From: Anastatus disparis
Taxonomy: Eukaryota > Arthropoda > Insecta > Hymenoptera > Eupelmidae
NCBI GenBank assembly: GCA_017163975.1
Contig: JAFFSR010000353.1
Coordinates: forward strand, 2,174,501-2,238,500
Direction: 5' to 3'
DNA: 64,000 nt
A model generated the notes under the pieces. That model did not search any database. It saw only the letters and a program-made list of their open reading frames with translations, and was not told the DNA's origin. Position numbers and translations under genes: made by a program. Each line of letters opens with the position of its first letter. Position 1 is the stretch's first letter. This document shows positions 1 through 11,295 of this stretch, one piece after another.

Positions 1-1
1 A

Positions 2-845
2 GCTGCAATAACAAATCAGGAATATAGTCATGTTACAAGTTTTCTTAGACAGGTTTTCATAATACCGAAAAACGCCTCAAAAATTCCAGAATCATTTAAA
101 ATTAATTTCGATAATTATGATTATTTTATTTACGTTAGTATTGATTCTGCTAAGTATTTCATATGTGACTTAGAAGGCCATTTAGCCGAATATTTTAAAC
201 AAGGTGTAGCAAATGAATTTTCACGACAAATGGAAATATCAACTATTGATGTACCAACAATAGACAATTCTGAGAACGTTAACAGTATTAATAACGATAA
301 AAATAATACTTATGTTGAGGAAGTTTTACATATGCTTGCAACAAATTATAGATAATAATTTAGTTAAAGACAATAGAAGAACTAGATTTCAAATAAGCTC
401 TTTAAATGAAATTTTAAATAAATCAGGTATTGTTAATAACAGTACAAATACAGATCCTCCTAGTTCAAATAAAAATGAACAAAATAAATGAAGCAAAATC
501 CAGGATTTACAAAGTAGAAATATAGAAAGCACAAATGAAAATATTAATTCAAAATTAGATGAATTCGAAAAAAAATTGGTCCACTTAAAGGATTATCTAA
601 ATCTAGATGGTTCCATTTTGAATTACAACCTATTTAAAAATATCCTTGAAACAACCAACAAAATCAAAGAACCTACTGACATTATTCTTCAATACACTCC
701 TAACCTTCAAGACTTTCACAAATTTTTTGAAAATGAAATATATTCTAATGTCAGAGATAGTATTTTCAAAAGAAGATGCACAAGACTGTTAAATAAAATT
801 GCTCAACTACATGACGCAACTCCACTTCAAACCCCAACAGATTGA
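2..845 (+). pseudogene. ORF1 (gag-like) remnant of an I-type non-LTR retrotransposon
   Basis: An open frame enters from the window edge and runs to a stop at 353-355. It contains a stretch reading KINFDNYDYFIYVSIDS, typical of the nucleic-acid-binding ORF1 of non-LTR elements. After that stop, 576-845 encodes a Lys/Asn-rich 89-residue segment in another frame that also looks like ORF1. ORF1 would coat the RNA of the element. At least one frameshift and several stops separate the pieces, so it is dead. It lies directly upstream of reverse transcriptase remains on the same strand, with almost no room for an endonuclease domain between them (about 850-1080), which suggests an internal deletion. 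I recognise the general type only from context and composition. The 5' end lies outside the window. Confidence 0.55.
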
Positions 846-1084
846 CCAGCAAATTCAGACGCAGAGTAACAACTATATCATAATAACAATATTAATACAT
901 AATGGAAAATATTATTCAATGAAATGATTATTGGCTTAAAAAATAACTACGGAATGTTACAGCTGGCTATTTAATTGGTAGAAAATTCAAGTGACAACAA
1001 TTTGAATCCTGAATTCTTAAAATTAAAAAAAAAACCGAAGAATCGGTAGATGAAAATATCAGTAACAATATCACAGTCGACAAC

Positions 1085-3256
1085 CACTTAATCAACCTAC
1101 CAACCACAATAGAATAATTAAAATCCACTATTAACAAAAGCAAAAACACCAGTCCAAGCCCCGATTTAATACCTAATATTTTCATTAAAAAATTAGATGA
1201 TGAATCCTGACATTGCTTATTAGAAATCTTCAATTTGATCTGGACACTTTATGTATTTCCTAACATCTAGAACCACGCAATCAACATTTCTATACCGAAA
1301 CCTAACAAAGATCCAAGCATCAAAGATAACTATAAACCAATTTCCTTAAGCTGCTGTATTTGTAAAATTTTTGAAAAAAAGTTAAAACCATACTAAAATG
1401 GCATTTAAAACATAACTGTATTATAAGCGAATATCAAAACGGATTAAAAAACAATCAATCTACAGCTGATTACTTGACCTGGCTAGAATCTACTATCCGT
1501 GACACTTTTGATGATAAAAACCATATCCTAGTAGTGAGCCTTGATATAGAGAAGGCATACGATTTAATTTGGAGAAATAGAATACTAACCATACTAAAGA
1601 AACATAACATTACATGAAACATGTTCAACTTCATTGAAAATTGTCATAATAATAGAAGTTACCAAATTAGAGTTAATAATATATTACCAAACAAAGTGTA
1701 TAAGTGTATACAACGATGTTCCCAAAAGATCTCCTATCAGTCTAACCTTATTTTTACTGGCAATCAATGATATAGTTAATCAAATTCCTACACCAGTCAA
1801 AACAACAATGTTCGCTGATGATATCACTCTGACCATAATGGGTAAAAATATTAAGACCAGTGAATCAATTGTGCAAACAACTTTAGATAATATTAAAGAA
1901 TTTTCATCAAAAGCAGGATTTAAATTTTCAAAAAATGAAAGTCAAACAATTTAACTAACAAACTAAATAACGAAATTCTCAAGATAGTTCAAGAGGTCAA
2001 AATATTAAGCGTGATTTTTGACTCTTGTTTAACTTGGAATAATCATATCATAAAACTTAAAGCCAACTCTCTTAACCGAATCAACATTTTAAAAATATTA
2101 GCTGCAAGGAATTGGGGTGCTAATTTTAACACAATACCCAATACATACAAATCCCTTTTACAAAGTAAATTAGATTACGGATCGATGGCCTATGGATCAG
2201 CCAAAAATCATACATTGGCAAAGTTAGACACAGAAATAAAAGTATGAAAATTGCATTAGGAGCTTTTATCACTAGCCCCACTCATAGAATTCTTGGAAAA
2301 GCTAAAGCTATTCCATTAAGTTATAGAAAAAATCAAATTCTACTAAACTATGTCATGAGAATTCTCAGCACTCCAAATAATCAAAATCATAAACTAGTAA
2401 CTTATAAAAAAATAAATAATATAAAAAATCTAGTCTACAACCGTTCTATTTAAAAACTAAATAGTTATTTAAAAAATATAAATTAAATAAATATTCCATT
2501 CAAATTGAATAACTACTAAGAGAATGTTCTTGAAACCAACAAAAACATCCTAAAATGATATTTGACAAATCTGACAAAACTCTAGAAACACTCATGAACG
2601 AATATCATAATCACAAAATTATTAACACCGATATATTCTTTAGTAAAAAAAATTACGAATGTCCAATCAGCTTTGACAACAAACTAATGTTATATCAAGC
2701 ATCCAAATAGTATTTAACTCTATCTTGTTTACTTGTAACAACACTAAAAGCCATCGATTATCCTATTAAAACAAATTAACCGACAGTCATTTTAGCAGAT
2801 ATAGAAAAAATCAATAGAAACTCAAAACTAAACTCTAACAACTCCATAATAGTCATAATAGAGAGCAAAATTTTGTTAACAAGGCAGCAAATTATAATTC
2901 ATAGTAAATCTACATTTAACGATAACAATATCACTACATTAGAGGCTGCCAAACAGGCCAGTGAACTTAATTACGGAATTGCAATCAGGAATTGCAATAA
3001 AAAAGACCTCAAAAAATTATTTAAAACAAGAGTCAAGAAAGAATAGAGCGAACATTGGATCATCTAAAACAATATATCACTATCAAAAATTACAACAAAC
3101 ATATTGGAAAACAAAACTTGATAATCATGAATAGAATTAGAATCGGACACACAAAACTCACTCACGAACACATTATAAACAAATCAGAACCACCTAAATG
3201 CAATAAATGTAAAGTAACACTAAACATAGAACACATCTTACTCCACTGCAAAAAAT
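1085..3256 (+). pseudogene. Reverse transcriptase and RNase H remnant, I-type non-LTR retrotransposon
   Basis: Broken frames on the plus strand give the ordered blocks of a non-LTR reverse transcriptase. These are a PNKDPSIKDNYKPISL block (~1300), VVSLDIEKAYDLIW (~1530), SPISLTLFLLAINDI (~1733), the catalytic FADDITL (~1809), and the thumb region with LTWNNHI and LQSKLDYGSMAYGSA (2030-2200). Downstream (2760-3050) is low-similarity sequence where RNase H is expected. The C-terminus has a RIRIGHTKLTHEHI block followed by CNKC and HILLHC, the gag-like Cys/His end seen in I and R1 group elements. Many stops and frameshifts make it inactive. MITE A1 is inserted at a TTAA immediately after the Cys/His block. 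Assignment to the I group rather than R1 or LOA is uncertain. Confidence 0.8.
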
Positions 3257-3594
3257 TTAAGAGTAGGCCGGATTTGCTGTCCTTGTCTAATTGAGTTTTT
3301 TCATATTTCCTTAAGTATTAATCGGCGTATCTGGAAATTGAAGGTTGAGCGTAATATATATTATTATTATTATTATAAATATTTATGCACAAAAACAAAA
3401 AAACCTACCAATTTGTTTTTGAGAAAAGTAAGGAACGCTGAGGTAAAAGGTTATGTTTATAATATTTTTGCGTTCCTTATTGTTCTCAAAAACAAATCGG
3501 TAGAATTTTTTGTTCTTGGGCATAAATATTTATAATAATAATAATATCTATTGCGTTCAATTTTCAATTTGCAGATAGACCGATTAATACTTAA
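3257..3594. mobile_element. MITE family A, copy 1 (interrupted)
   Basis: The copy starts with TTAA followed by GAGTAGGCCGGATTTGCTGT. The two halves are inverted copies: AAAAACAAATCGGTAG on the right mirrors CTACCAATTTGTTTTT on the left around a centre near 3450. Related copies lie at 39631 and 46586. Its right terminal repeat is cut at an internal TTAA (3591), where family H starts. It carries (ATT)n microsatellites in both arms and no coding capacity. Confidence 0.8.
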
Positions 3595-3772
3595 GGGGAA
3601 CCCTCATACCGACATAAAGTTCTACCTTACCTACATTTAAATTATGAATATTAATAAAAATTTAACTATTCATGACTGAAATTAGTAGGAGAGGCACATT
3701 CTTAACATGTCAAAGAATTTATTGCAACGTTAAAAGACAATATAAGGGTAACAATAAAGGCGGAAACTGCTT
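3591..3772. mobile_element. MITE family H, left half, nested in MITE A
   Basis: From TTAAGGGGAACCCTCATACC onward the sequence matches the left half of the full-length H copy at 42407-42811. The match ends abruptly at 3772 (…AAACTGCTT). It begins exactly at a TTAA that is intact inside the right arm of other A copies, so H inserted into A. The right half of H and the tail of A are lost, and the next ~170 bases before the copia remnant are unassigned AT-rich sequence. Confidence 0.75.
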
Positions 3773-3946
3773 CATCATTTATTAATTATTTTTTTTTGGT
3801 CAATAAATATAATCAAAAACTGATCGAAAGATAGTGAAATAATAGATATGTATTTTCGTATATTGACATATATCCGTGCACATACACTAGTGTGTTGATA
3901 ACACAGGACCACAAAATCCAAAACCCCGGACCAGACTAGGTGGGTC

Positions 3947-6900
3947 TTATGTTTTCGGGGTCCCTGAATTGGAATCCGTTGTCCGTTTGACCCCATCAGG
4001 TTTTGATCGTTTATGATCTGTTGGATTATTTGCAATGGCTATACAACCATTATTATCTTCAAAAAGACTTATTGGTTCTTTAAAATTAATTTTAATACTT
4101 TGCAAAAGAAATCTCAACCAGCAAGCTTCTTTAGCTGCTTCATATAATGCCATATATTCGGCTTCTGTTGAGGAAGTTGCAACTGAATTTTGTCTTTTTG
4201 TATTCCAACAAATCGTATTACAATCAAACATTTTAAATATATAACCAGTTGTACTTTTTCGGTCAACTTCATTACCTGCCCAATCAGAGTCTACATAACC
4301 ATTTAATAAATTTTGGTAATTTTCATTTCGTTTGTAAACTAAACGAAGTTTTAATGATCCTTTTATGTATCTCAAAACTTTCTTTAAATTTTGCCATAAT
4401 TCTTTGTTATTTTTATTTTGATATCTACTAAGTAAATTTATAGCAAAGCAGAGATCAGGCCTTGTACATAACATAGCGTACATTAAACAGCCTATAACAT
4501 TTCTGCATGGAGCATCATAATACTCGTCATCATTTAAAGCATTGAAATCTAATTTTGCAGGTAATGGAGTGTTTAAAATATTACAATTTATCATATTGTA
4601 TTTATGTAAAATATTTTTTAAATAGACGTTTTGATCTAATGAAATCGTATCGTCTTTTCTTATTATATTTATTCCTAAAAATAATTTTATTTCATTCATA
4701 TCTGTCATTGAAAACTGCTTTTTTAAATAAGTTTTAAAATTTTGCATTGTATTTTTATCATAAGTTACTATAAGAACATCATCTACATACAATAGCACAT
4801 AAATATTTTTATAGATATGATTGTTATTTTGAAAATATAAACAATGATCTACTGAGGAGTTTTGAAAACCATGCTTTTTAAGTGTAATTTCAAAAAGTTC
4901 AAACCAGCATCTTGCTGATTGTTTAAGACTGTATAATGCCTTATTTAACTTACATACGTAACCTTCAGGAGCTGAAATTCCTTCCGGCACTCGCATGTAT
5001 ATCTCCTCTTTTAGACCATTTAAAAATGCAGTTTTCACGTCCATTTGATGAATCAATAAATTATATTGATTTGCAAGGGCAACAAGCATTCTAAATGTTG
5101 TTATTCGCGCAACTGGTGCAAAAGTTTCATTATAGTCTTGTAAATATTGTTGACTGAAACCTTTTGCAACAAGTCTTGCTTTATTTTTACATGGAATTCC
5201 TTTTTCATCCATTTTAATATTAAAAACCCATTTGCAATCAACTATATTTTTATTGTTCGGACGTGAAAGCAATTCCCATGTTTTGTTTTGTATTAATGAT
5301 TGAATTTCATTATTAATAGCTTGCTCCCACTTACTACTTTTATCATCACGATATTTTATCTCATTGTAAGACTTAGGAATGTCAGTATTTGTCGATAGTG
5401 TATAAATATGATGATCATAATTTTCATCATAATTTATTTGAAATTTATTTTTTATTCTTGCACTTCGTCGCAATTCACCTTCATGAGAATCAATCTGAGC
5501 TTCAATCTTTTGATTAGAATTGTTTGCTTCAGTTTCTTGATTCTCGCTGAGTTTATTTTCATCAGCTTTAAATCTTTTTATTTGAAGGTGATTGTCTTCA
5601 AAGTCATTTTTTGCGTGTACAAATGTTGGTCTCGAATCTTTAAAGTTTATTTCATCGAATACAACATCACGTGCTATAATAAATTTATTTGTTTGCACGT
5701 TTAATATTTTGTATCCATTTCTCTCATAGCCAACTAAAATTCCTTTAATAGATTTTTTATCAAATTTATTTTGTCTATTTTTGTCATAATAATATACAGT
5801 GCTACCAAAAATTTTTAAACGATTTAATTTAGGTTTCTTATTATGCCAAAGTACATATGGAGTTTTATTCTCCGCAATGGCTTTACTTGGGGTTATATTT
5901 ACTAAATAAGTAGCCGTTAAAATAGCCTCTCCCCATAATTCTTTTTTAAGTTGAGCACCATGAATCATAGATCGTGATTTTTCTAACAGAGTTCTATTCA
6001 TGCGCTCTGCTATAGAATTTTGTTGTGGCGTATAAGGAATAGTTAAATTATATTGGATACTTTTTTGTACACAAAATGCTCTGAATTCATTCGATAAATA
6101 CTCATTCCCATTATCACAATTTAAATTTGCAACTTTTAAGTTAAAGTGAGTTTCACTTTTAGCTACAAAGTCTTGAAACATTTTAAATACTTCAGACTTA
6201 TATGAAATGAAATAAACTACCGTGTAATGTGTAAATTCATCGATAAATGTAACAAAATAATTTTTATCATCAATAGTCGAGGGCTTTATGGGACCGCATA
6301 CATCAGAGTGTATGATAAATAAAGGTCTTGTTACATGACTTCTATCGCTTTCTTTTGAGAAAGGAAGACATGCTTGTTTTCCGTAAATACAAGCTTCACA
6401 CAAATCATTAGTAGGACTTATTGATTCAATTAAAATATTATCATCAATTGAATTATTTTGTTTCATTTTGATAAATTTAGATTTTTCAATGTGGCCTAAA
6501 CGTTCGTGCCATAATTTATATGCATTTAAAATAATTGTATTATTTGTATACGTTTTATTACACGTATTATTTTCAGTAAAAACTATGCATATTAAATTAT
6601 TTATTGACTTACCAGTTAGAATGGTCTTACCACCTCTTTTTATAATTACACCTCCAGATTCACCAAAAATGACGCTCATTCCGGCCTGCTGGATACGGCG
6701 TACAGACAAAAGATTTGTTGTTGCATCTGGTGCATATAGTACATTCTCAAGAATGCCCGATACACCGAGATTTGTTTTGACTGCTATCGTTCCAATATGA
6801 GTGGCGTCGATTGTTTCTCCTCTCTTGGCTATTGATATTTTGATAGATTTTTCCAAAGTTGATAAAGTTTTGAATATTTTATTTTGTTTGACTACGTGAT

Positions 6901-6976
6901 CTGTGGCTCCTGAGTCTACTATGAAAATAATTTTTGTTGGATCATCATTTTGAAATTCAGCTTCGTCCGCTGTCAT
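3947..6976 (-). pseudogene. Copia-type Pol: protease, integrase, reverse transcriptase, RNase H (3'-truncated)
   Basis: This single open frame of 1009 codons encodes the enzymes of a Ty1/copia retrotransposon. Seen in order are the aspartic protease DSGATDHVV (residues ~21-29), the integrase zinc finger HERLGHI with CEACIYGKQAC (157-203), and the integrase core with D225, D288 (CDNGNEY) and E324 (AERMNRTL). These are followed by reverse transcriptase blocks RLVAKGFSQ, QMDVKTAFLNG and YVDDVLIV, then RNase H with YVDSDWAG and SSTEAEYMAL. The frame leaves copia homology right after HKRSK and ends in unrelated residues, so the last RNase H segment, the polypurine tract and the 3' LTR are missing. 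The true frame continues 5' of the listed start: it also reads the zinc knuckle CDHCGRKNHERRDC at ~7055-7100 and is joined to gag by a -1 shift. The body is otherwise free of stops, which argues for a fairly young insertion. Confidence 0.95.
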
Positions 6977-7056
6977 AAATGCAAAACTACGATCATCATT
7001 TTGCGTTTGAATCGTATGCAGCGTCCGTTGTTGATTCTCAATAGTAGCGTTATTTT

Positions 7057-7830
7057 TTAAGAAATAACAGTCTCTTCTCTCATGATTTTTTCTACCACAA
7101 TGATCACAGTGTATTTTATTATTTTTATAAAACTTTTTATTTTTATAACTATTATTTTGTTTTTTTTAAAATTTACTTTGAAATTTTTATGCTTTTTAAT
7201 TTTCTTTTCATTACTTGATATAGTTTCTGTTTGCAATACTTTTACACTTGTTTCACTCTGTTCATTTTTTAATTTTATTTCATAATCTAGTAATTTTATT
7301 TTTACAAAGGCGAGAGTTAAATCTTTATCTGACTGAGTTTGAATAGCGGTAACAAGTGCATCATATGAATTCGGTAACGTTAATAAAAGTCTAGCTATTT
7401 TACTCATTTCACTTAACGTTGCTCCTGCTGCTTGTAATTCAACTACCATTTCATCGAAGTTGATTAGATGTTTTGATAAAGGTATTGTTTCTTTAAATTT
7501 AAGTGTTAAAAGCTTCTTTTCAATCGCCAATTGCGTTGCTAAACTTTTTCTATCATAAATCGCATCTAATTTTTCGATGACACTTTTTGCTGTATCTGCT
7601 TCTGTTGAAAAACTAAGCATTGAATCAGACAAATATTCAATAATAATACCCTTAGCAATTCTTTCGCATTTTTTCCAATTATCATCTGGTTTATCAGGAA
7701 TATTTTCGTCAAAGACTTTAAGTGCATCTTCTTCTGCAATTAAAGCGCGAATACGATATTTCCATATGCTATATTTTTCACCATCAAAGGGCTTAATGTT
7801 TCTTTTTGTCTTTTTTGTATCTTCACTCAT
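7057..7830 (-). CDS. Copia-type Gag
   Basis: Gag packages element RNA into virus-like particles. The start MSEDTKKTKRNIKPFDGEKY is preferred over the ATG seven codons upstream because copia Gag proteins start just before the F-x-G-x-x-Y/F-x-x-W motif, here FDGEKYSIWKYRI. The UBN2-like core follows (AIYDRKS, LLTLPNSYDALVTAI), then a Lys-rich linker. The frame leaves the natural protein at an A8 run (7160-7167), and the last ~35 codons of this frame are out-of-frame readthrough of the zinc-knuckle region. The knuckle itself is in the pol frame. It lies directly downstream of the primer-binding site, as expected. Confidence 0.85.
   Translation of the reverse strand: MSEDTKKTKRNIKPFDGEKYSIWKYRIRALIAEEDALKVFDENIPDKPDDNWKKCERIAKGIIIEYLSDSMLSFSTEADTAKSVIEKLDAIYDRKSLATQLAIEKKLLTLKFKETIPLSKHLINFDEMVVELQAAGATLSEMSKIARLLLTLPNSYDALVTAIQTQSDKDLTLAFVKIKLLDYEIKLKNEQSETSVKVLQTETISSNEKKIKKHKNFKVNFKKNKIIVIKIKSFIKIIKYTVIIVVEKIMREETVIS
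7159..7165 (-). promoter_or_regulatory. Slippery-type heptamer at the gag to pol frame change
   Basis: On the minus strand the sequence A AAA AAC lies in the gag frame (codon AAC at 7161-7159). A -1 slip there moves translation exactly into the pol frame and gives a Gln/Asn/Lys-rich linker leading to the zinc knuckle. It fits a programmed -1 frameshift heptamer. A simple one-base homopolymer indel explains it equally well, and no GC-rich stimulatory structure is obvious downstream. Confidence 0.4.
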
Positions 7831-7970
7831 TTTTGCACTATATCTTAACACATATACTTATCACAAGCATTTATTATTATTATTATTTAAATTAATTTTT
7901 TTAATTAAAAAAGTTATTTATTATTTATATATTTTCTTATTTCGCACTACATACACCTTAGCTATGTGCT

Positions 7971-7983
7971 TGGGCTCATAACC
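7971..7983 (-). promoter_or_regulatory. Copia primer-binding site (internal initiator tRNA-Met)
   Basis: On the minus strand the 13 bases GGTTATGAGCCCA directly follow the LTR end CCAACA. They are complementary to the anticodon-stem region of initiator tRNA-Met (TGGGCTCATAACC). Copia-group elements prime minus-strand synthesis from this internal half-tRNA site. It fixes the 5' LTR boundary at 7984. Confidence 0.85.
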
Positions 7984-8335
7984 TGTTGGAATTTAAAGGA
8001 AGAAGGTGTAGTCAGAAAGCACAAACAAGTAATTTTATAAGTCTTTATTTTGTGCTCTCTCTTATGCTGTTAGACTTGAACTAACTAGATGGCCATGCAC
8101 TTTGTGCTCTATGGACCTTATCCTAAATTATTATTTTGTTTATAGTATATGAGTGTGTGAGTATATATGAATGTTACAATCAGTTTCGTATATACAGTTC
8201 TTAGAGATTATAACTTAATATGTTTGTATTTTCTATGTAACTTTAGGAGTCTTTATACGTTACTTTTTCTAGTTAAAATAATATAAAGAATATTTATTAA
8301 AAGATTATATTAATTTTTGTACATATATCAATACA
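7984..8335 (-). repeat. Copia 5' LTR (only LTR left)
   Basis: On the minus strand this segment runs from TGTATTGATATATG to AAATTCCAACA and abuts the primer-binding site. It has the TG…CA ends of an LTR and a CAATAAA-like signal near 8045. The inner boundary is firm. The outer boundary at 8335 is inferred from the TG start and from the point where an older protein fragment stops. No second copy is found near 3.9 kb, so target duplication cannot be checked. Confidence 0.55.
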
Positions 8336-8530
8336 ATGTCTGCTAATATCACTTAGACAAGTTGAATAAATGATATGAGGAATCCAAGAATGATCAAGAC
8401 TTTTTTTTGAGGCTCTATAACAATTGATAAACATATTTTTAACAACATCTGTTAGAGACCTTCTATTTTTAGGTAGGATGAACCTACGACATACGACACA
8501 AAATGTGTCTCGTCTATCACAAGGTGGCAT
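8336..8530 (-). pseudogene. N-terminal zinc-finger fragment of a multicopy arthropod transposon-like protein
   Basis: A 65-residue piece starts MPPCDRRDTFCVVCRRF and contains LTDVVKNMF and SWIPHIIYSTC. This matches, from memory, the N-terminal C-x2-C … H-x2-C-x2-C domain of a large uncharacterised family repeated in many arthropod genomes. Its central and C-terminal part is represented in this window at 54326-55250. The first cysteine of the second pair is replaced (HIIYSTC). The copia LTR lies where the domain breaks off, so the insertion probably truncated it. The superfamily of the parent element is not known to me. Confidence 0.5.
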
Positions 8531-8588
8531 GGTGAAGAATTGGCAAGGAGGTTCAAAGGTATATTTCTAGAAACTAGAACTGATTAAA

Positions 8589-9623
8589 AGCTTTAAAAAA
8601 AATCTTTTTCACTATCTCAAAAATAAAAAATATTTTGTCAAAAATTTAGACTAATTTAATGCAATCAACTATAAAAAAATCTATTATATCTCTAAAAAAA
8701 GTCTTTAACATTATAGATAATAGAAAAGTGGGAATTTAATTATAACAAAAATACACTTGAAAAAATACTAAAATCAATAATGTGTGGTCAAGTTTTAATA
8801 TGATTTAAAATAATAATTACAAATGATATTGTACCTATATTTTAATGATAATAATGAATCAATAAAAAATTCTATTGTTAAAAATAAAGTATAAAAAAAA
8901 CCATATAAAATGTTATTGAAAATATAAAACTATCTTCAACAAAATTTTAAAAAAATAATAAGTAATTAACGTAAAAGTAAGAATAAAAGTAATATTACAG
9001 CTATAAACTTGCTAGGCTCACCCTTCAAAAGCTCTATTTCTTGGTGAACACACATCCATTTAAAACATTTTTTAGGATTGACTTTTTAGAATCTCGTAAG
9101 GAAACTCAAAATATGTATTAATTTTCACAATTTAGTATTCAATGAACAAATAATTTAATTTTATAACATTAATAATATATTTAACTTTTGTAGAGTGGGC
9201 CTGGCAAGTTTATAGCTGTAATATTACTTTTATTCTTACTTTTACGTTAATTACTTATTTTTTTTTTTAATTTTGTTGAAGATAGTTTTATATTTTTAAT
9301 AACATTTTATATGGCTTTTTTTACACTTTATTTTTAACAATAGAATTTTTCATTGATTCATTATTATCATTAAAATATAGGTACAATATCATTTGTAATT
9401 ATTATTTTAAATCATATTAAAACTTGACCACACATTATTGATTTTAGTATTTTTTCAAGTGTATTTTTGTTATAATTAAATTCCCACTTTTCTATTATCT
9501 ATAATGTTAAAGACTTTTTTTAGAGATATAATAGATTTTTTTATAGTTGATTGCATTAAATTACTCTAAATTTTTGACAAAATATTTTTTATTTTTGAGA
9601 TAGTGAAAAAGATTTTTAAAGCT
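8589..9623. mobile_element. Foldback element K, ~1.04 kb with ~430-bp inverted arms
   Basis: The left arm 8589-9018 and right arm 9193-9623 are near-perfect inverted copies, running from AGCTTTAAAAA at the left edge to TTTTTAAAGCT at the right. Matching landmarks are ATAATGTGTGGTCAAG and its reverse complement, and AGTAATATTACAGCTATAAAC near the inner ends. The ~175-bp centre is unique. There is no coding sequence and no clear target duplication. Confidence 0.8.
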
Positions 9624-11295
9624 AACTTGCCGTAATTTTACTTTTTTAAAGGTTTTTTGGGGAGATATCACAACTTTTTCAAAGTTAAAAATCCTTATTT
9701 CAATAAATTTATTAACTTTACCAATAATCTGATAATAAGACTAATTTTATAGCTAATTGTATCAACCTAATTTTTATATATTTATTATTATTATAAAATA
9801 TTTGTTTTCGAAAAAATTTTAATTTTATTTTCTTCCACACTTTCAAATTAATCAACTATTATAAAACTTATTTTGTCTAAATATCATATGAAAAACTAAT
9901 AAATTAATTAAGAATGTTTTAAAATATGCAAATATTACTTTTTCATTTGTTGTTGTTTTCATTTTTAAATACCAAATCGGTATTACCGACTTTTGAATTT
10001 CGCCGCTTCAAACTGAATTTTATGTACGGGACGTTTTACTGCGCACGCGCGAACTGATCAGATGAACGCCCGTGATTTTGCGGCAGCTTGTCAGTTATAT
10101 AGAACGAGACACTAAATTCTTATATTGCTTATTTACGCGATGTCTTTATACATTCAGCATGTTCTGAAAGCATTCGCCTGAATACATGCGTTCATTATTA
10201 AAAGATATAACTCGTATTCTCTTTCTTTTTCTCACTCTCTATACTCTCTTTCTCTCTCTCACTTATTAGCAATTGCACAACTCGTATTCTGTCTATTTCT
10301 CTCACATCAGACGAAAAACTCTCCGTTGTTCTCTAACATCCGCCAGAAATCTGAAACAACCCGATATAGAAAAGAAATCGACAGACTAACCTGTAATAAT
10401 ATAAAAAAATCATGAAAACTTGACTTTTGGCCATGTGTTTTTGTTGTCAGATAAAACATTAGATCATTTTATGTGTACTTGTAATCAAATAATATGTAAA
10501 TATTGAAACATAATCATTTACTCAAAGTTTTAATCTTTAAACATCACAAATTCAAAGTAAATAGAGAAGGCCGTAGCGCTAACATGCCGTAAGGAGCTTT
10601 ACCGTGCTCCCTGATTTATACCGAATAGAAACAAGCTTATAAATAAAACTTAATTCTAAAAAGATTAAATACAAATGGAATTTAGCATTCAGACCAGTCC
10701 AGACTATATACAAACTTAAGAAAAGTTGCTTCGAATGATATATTTTTACTATGGAAAAAGATTTCAACTATAAGTAGCGTACAAAGCTTCACCAAAAATA
10801 TAAAGAAGAATGTCTTTGGAGACGCTTACAAAGAAGTTTCTTTTCTTAATGATTAATACCATAAAAAACATCGATGAGAAAATTTTTGGGCATAATAAAT
10901 ATAAAAATTAAGAGAAGTGGAAAAAACAATATTTTTATTAGGTTGTATGTTATTAGGTTATATTAGTTAAAGTTTTACGATCAAAGCTTATTATAAAACA
11001 ATTTGTAATATTTAAATGTCTTAAATTTTATAGGAATTAATTCATTAGTTGCGTTTTTAAAAACATGTTGTAATTTTTTATCTAAAAACATTAAGGTACT
11101 AACCAAATATGTACAGAAAAATACAACTAGAGATGAATTAATCGTATATTGTACTAAAACTAGATATCATAATACTCAATCTCAAATCTATAAAGCTAAA
11201 CCCGTGTACCTAAACTCATAACAATCCTCACATCTATAAACTCAAAACCTCCAGTGCGGTTATGGAACGATTTATGAATTTGTGACAGAGATATT
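9624..11295. other. Intergenic; no gene seen
   Basis: This is AT-rich sequence. The one distinct patch is 10010-10400, where GC rises (GTACGGGACG, GCGCACGCGCG), followed by a pyrimidine-rich run (CTTTCTCTCTCTCACTTATT) in which AACTCGTATTCT occurs twice. No open frame with recognisable protein was found. Confidence 0.6.

Noticed and set aside
3338..3535. Small Lys/Tyr-rich protein frames at 3338, 39665, 39791, 46568 and 46696
   Set aside because: They lie inside MITE A copies and read both arms of the palindrome; not genes.
3773..3946. 3' LTR of the copia element
   Set aside because: No similarity to 7984-8335, and pol homology has already ended before this point.
5408..6800. Several plus-strand frames across the copia body (for example 5408-5704 and 6468-6800)
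   Set aside because: They are antisense shadows of the pol gene with no independent similarity.
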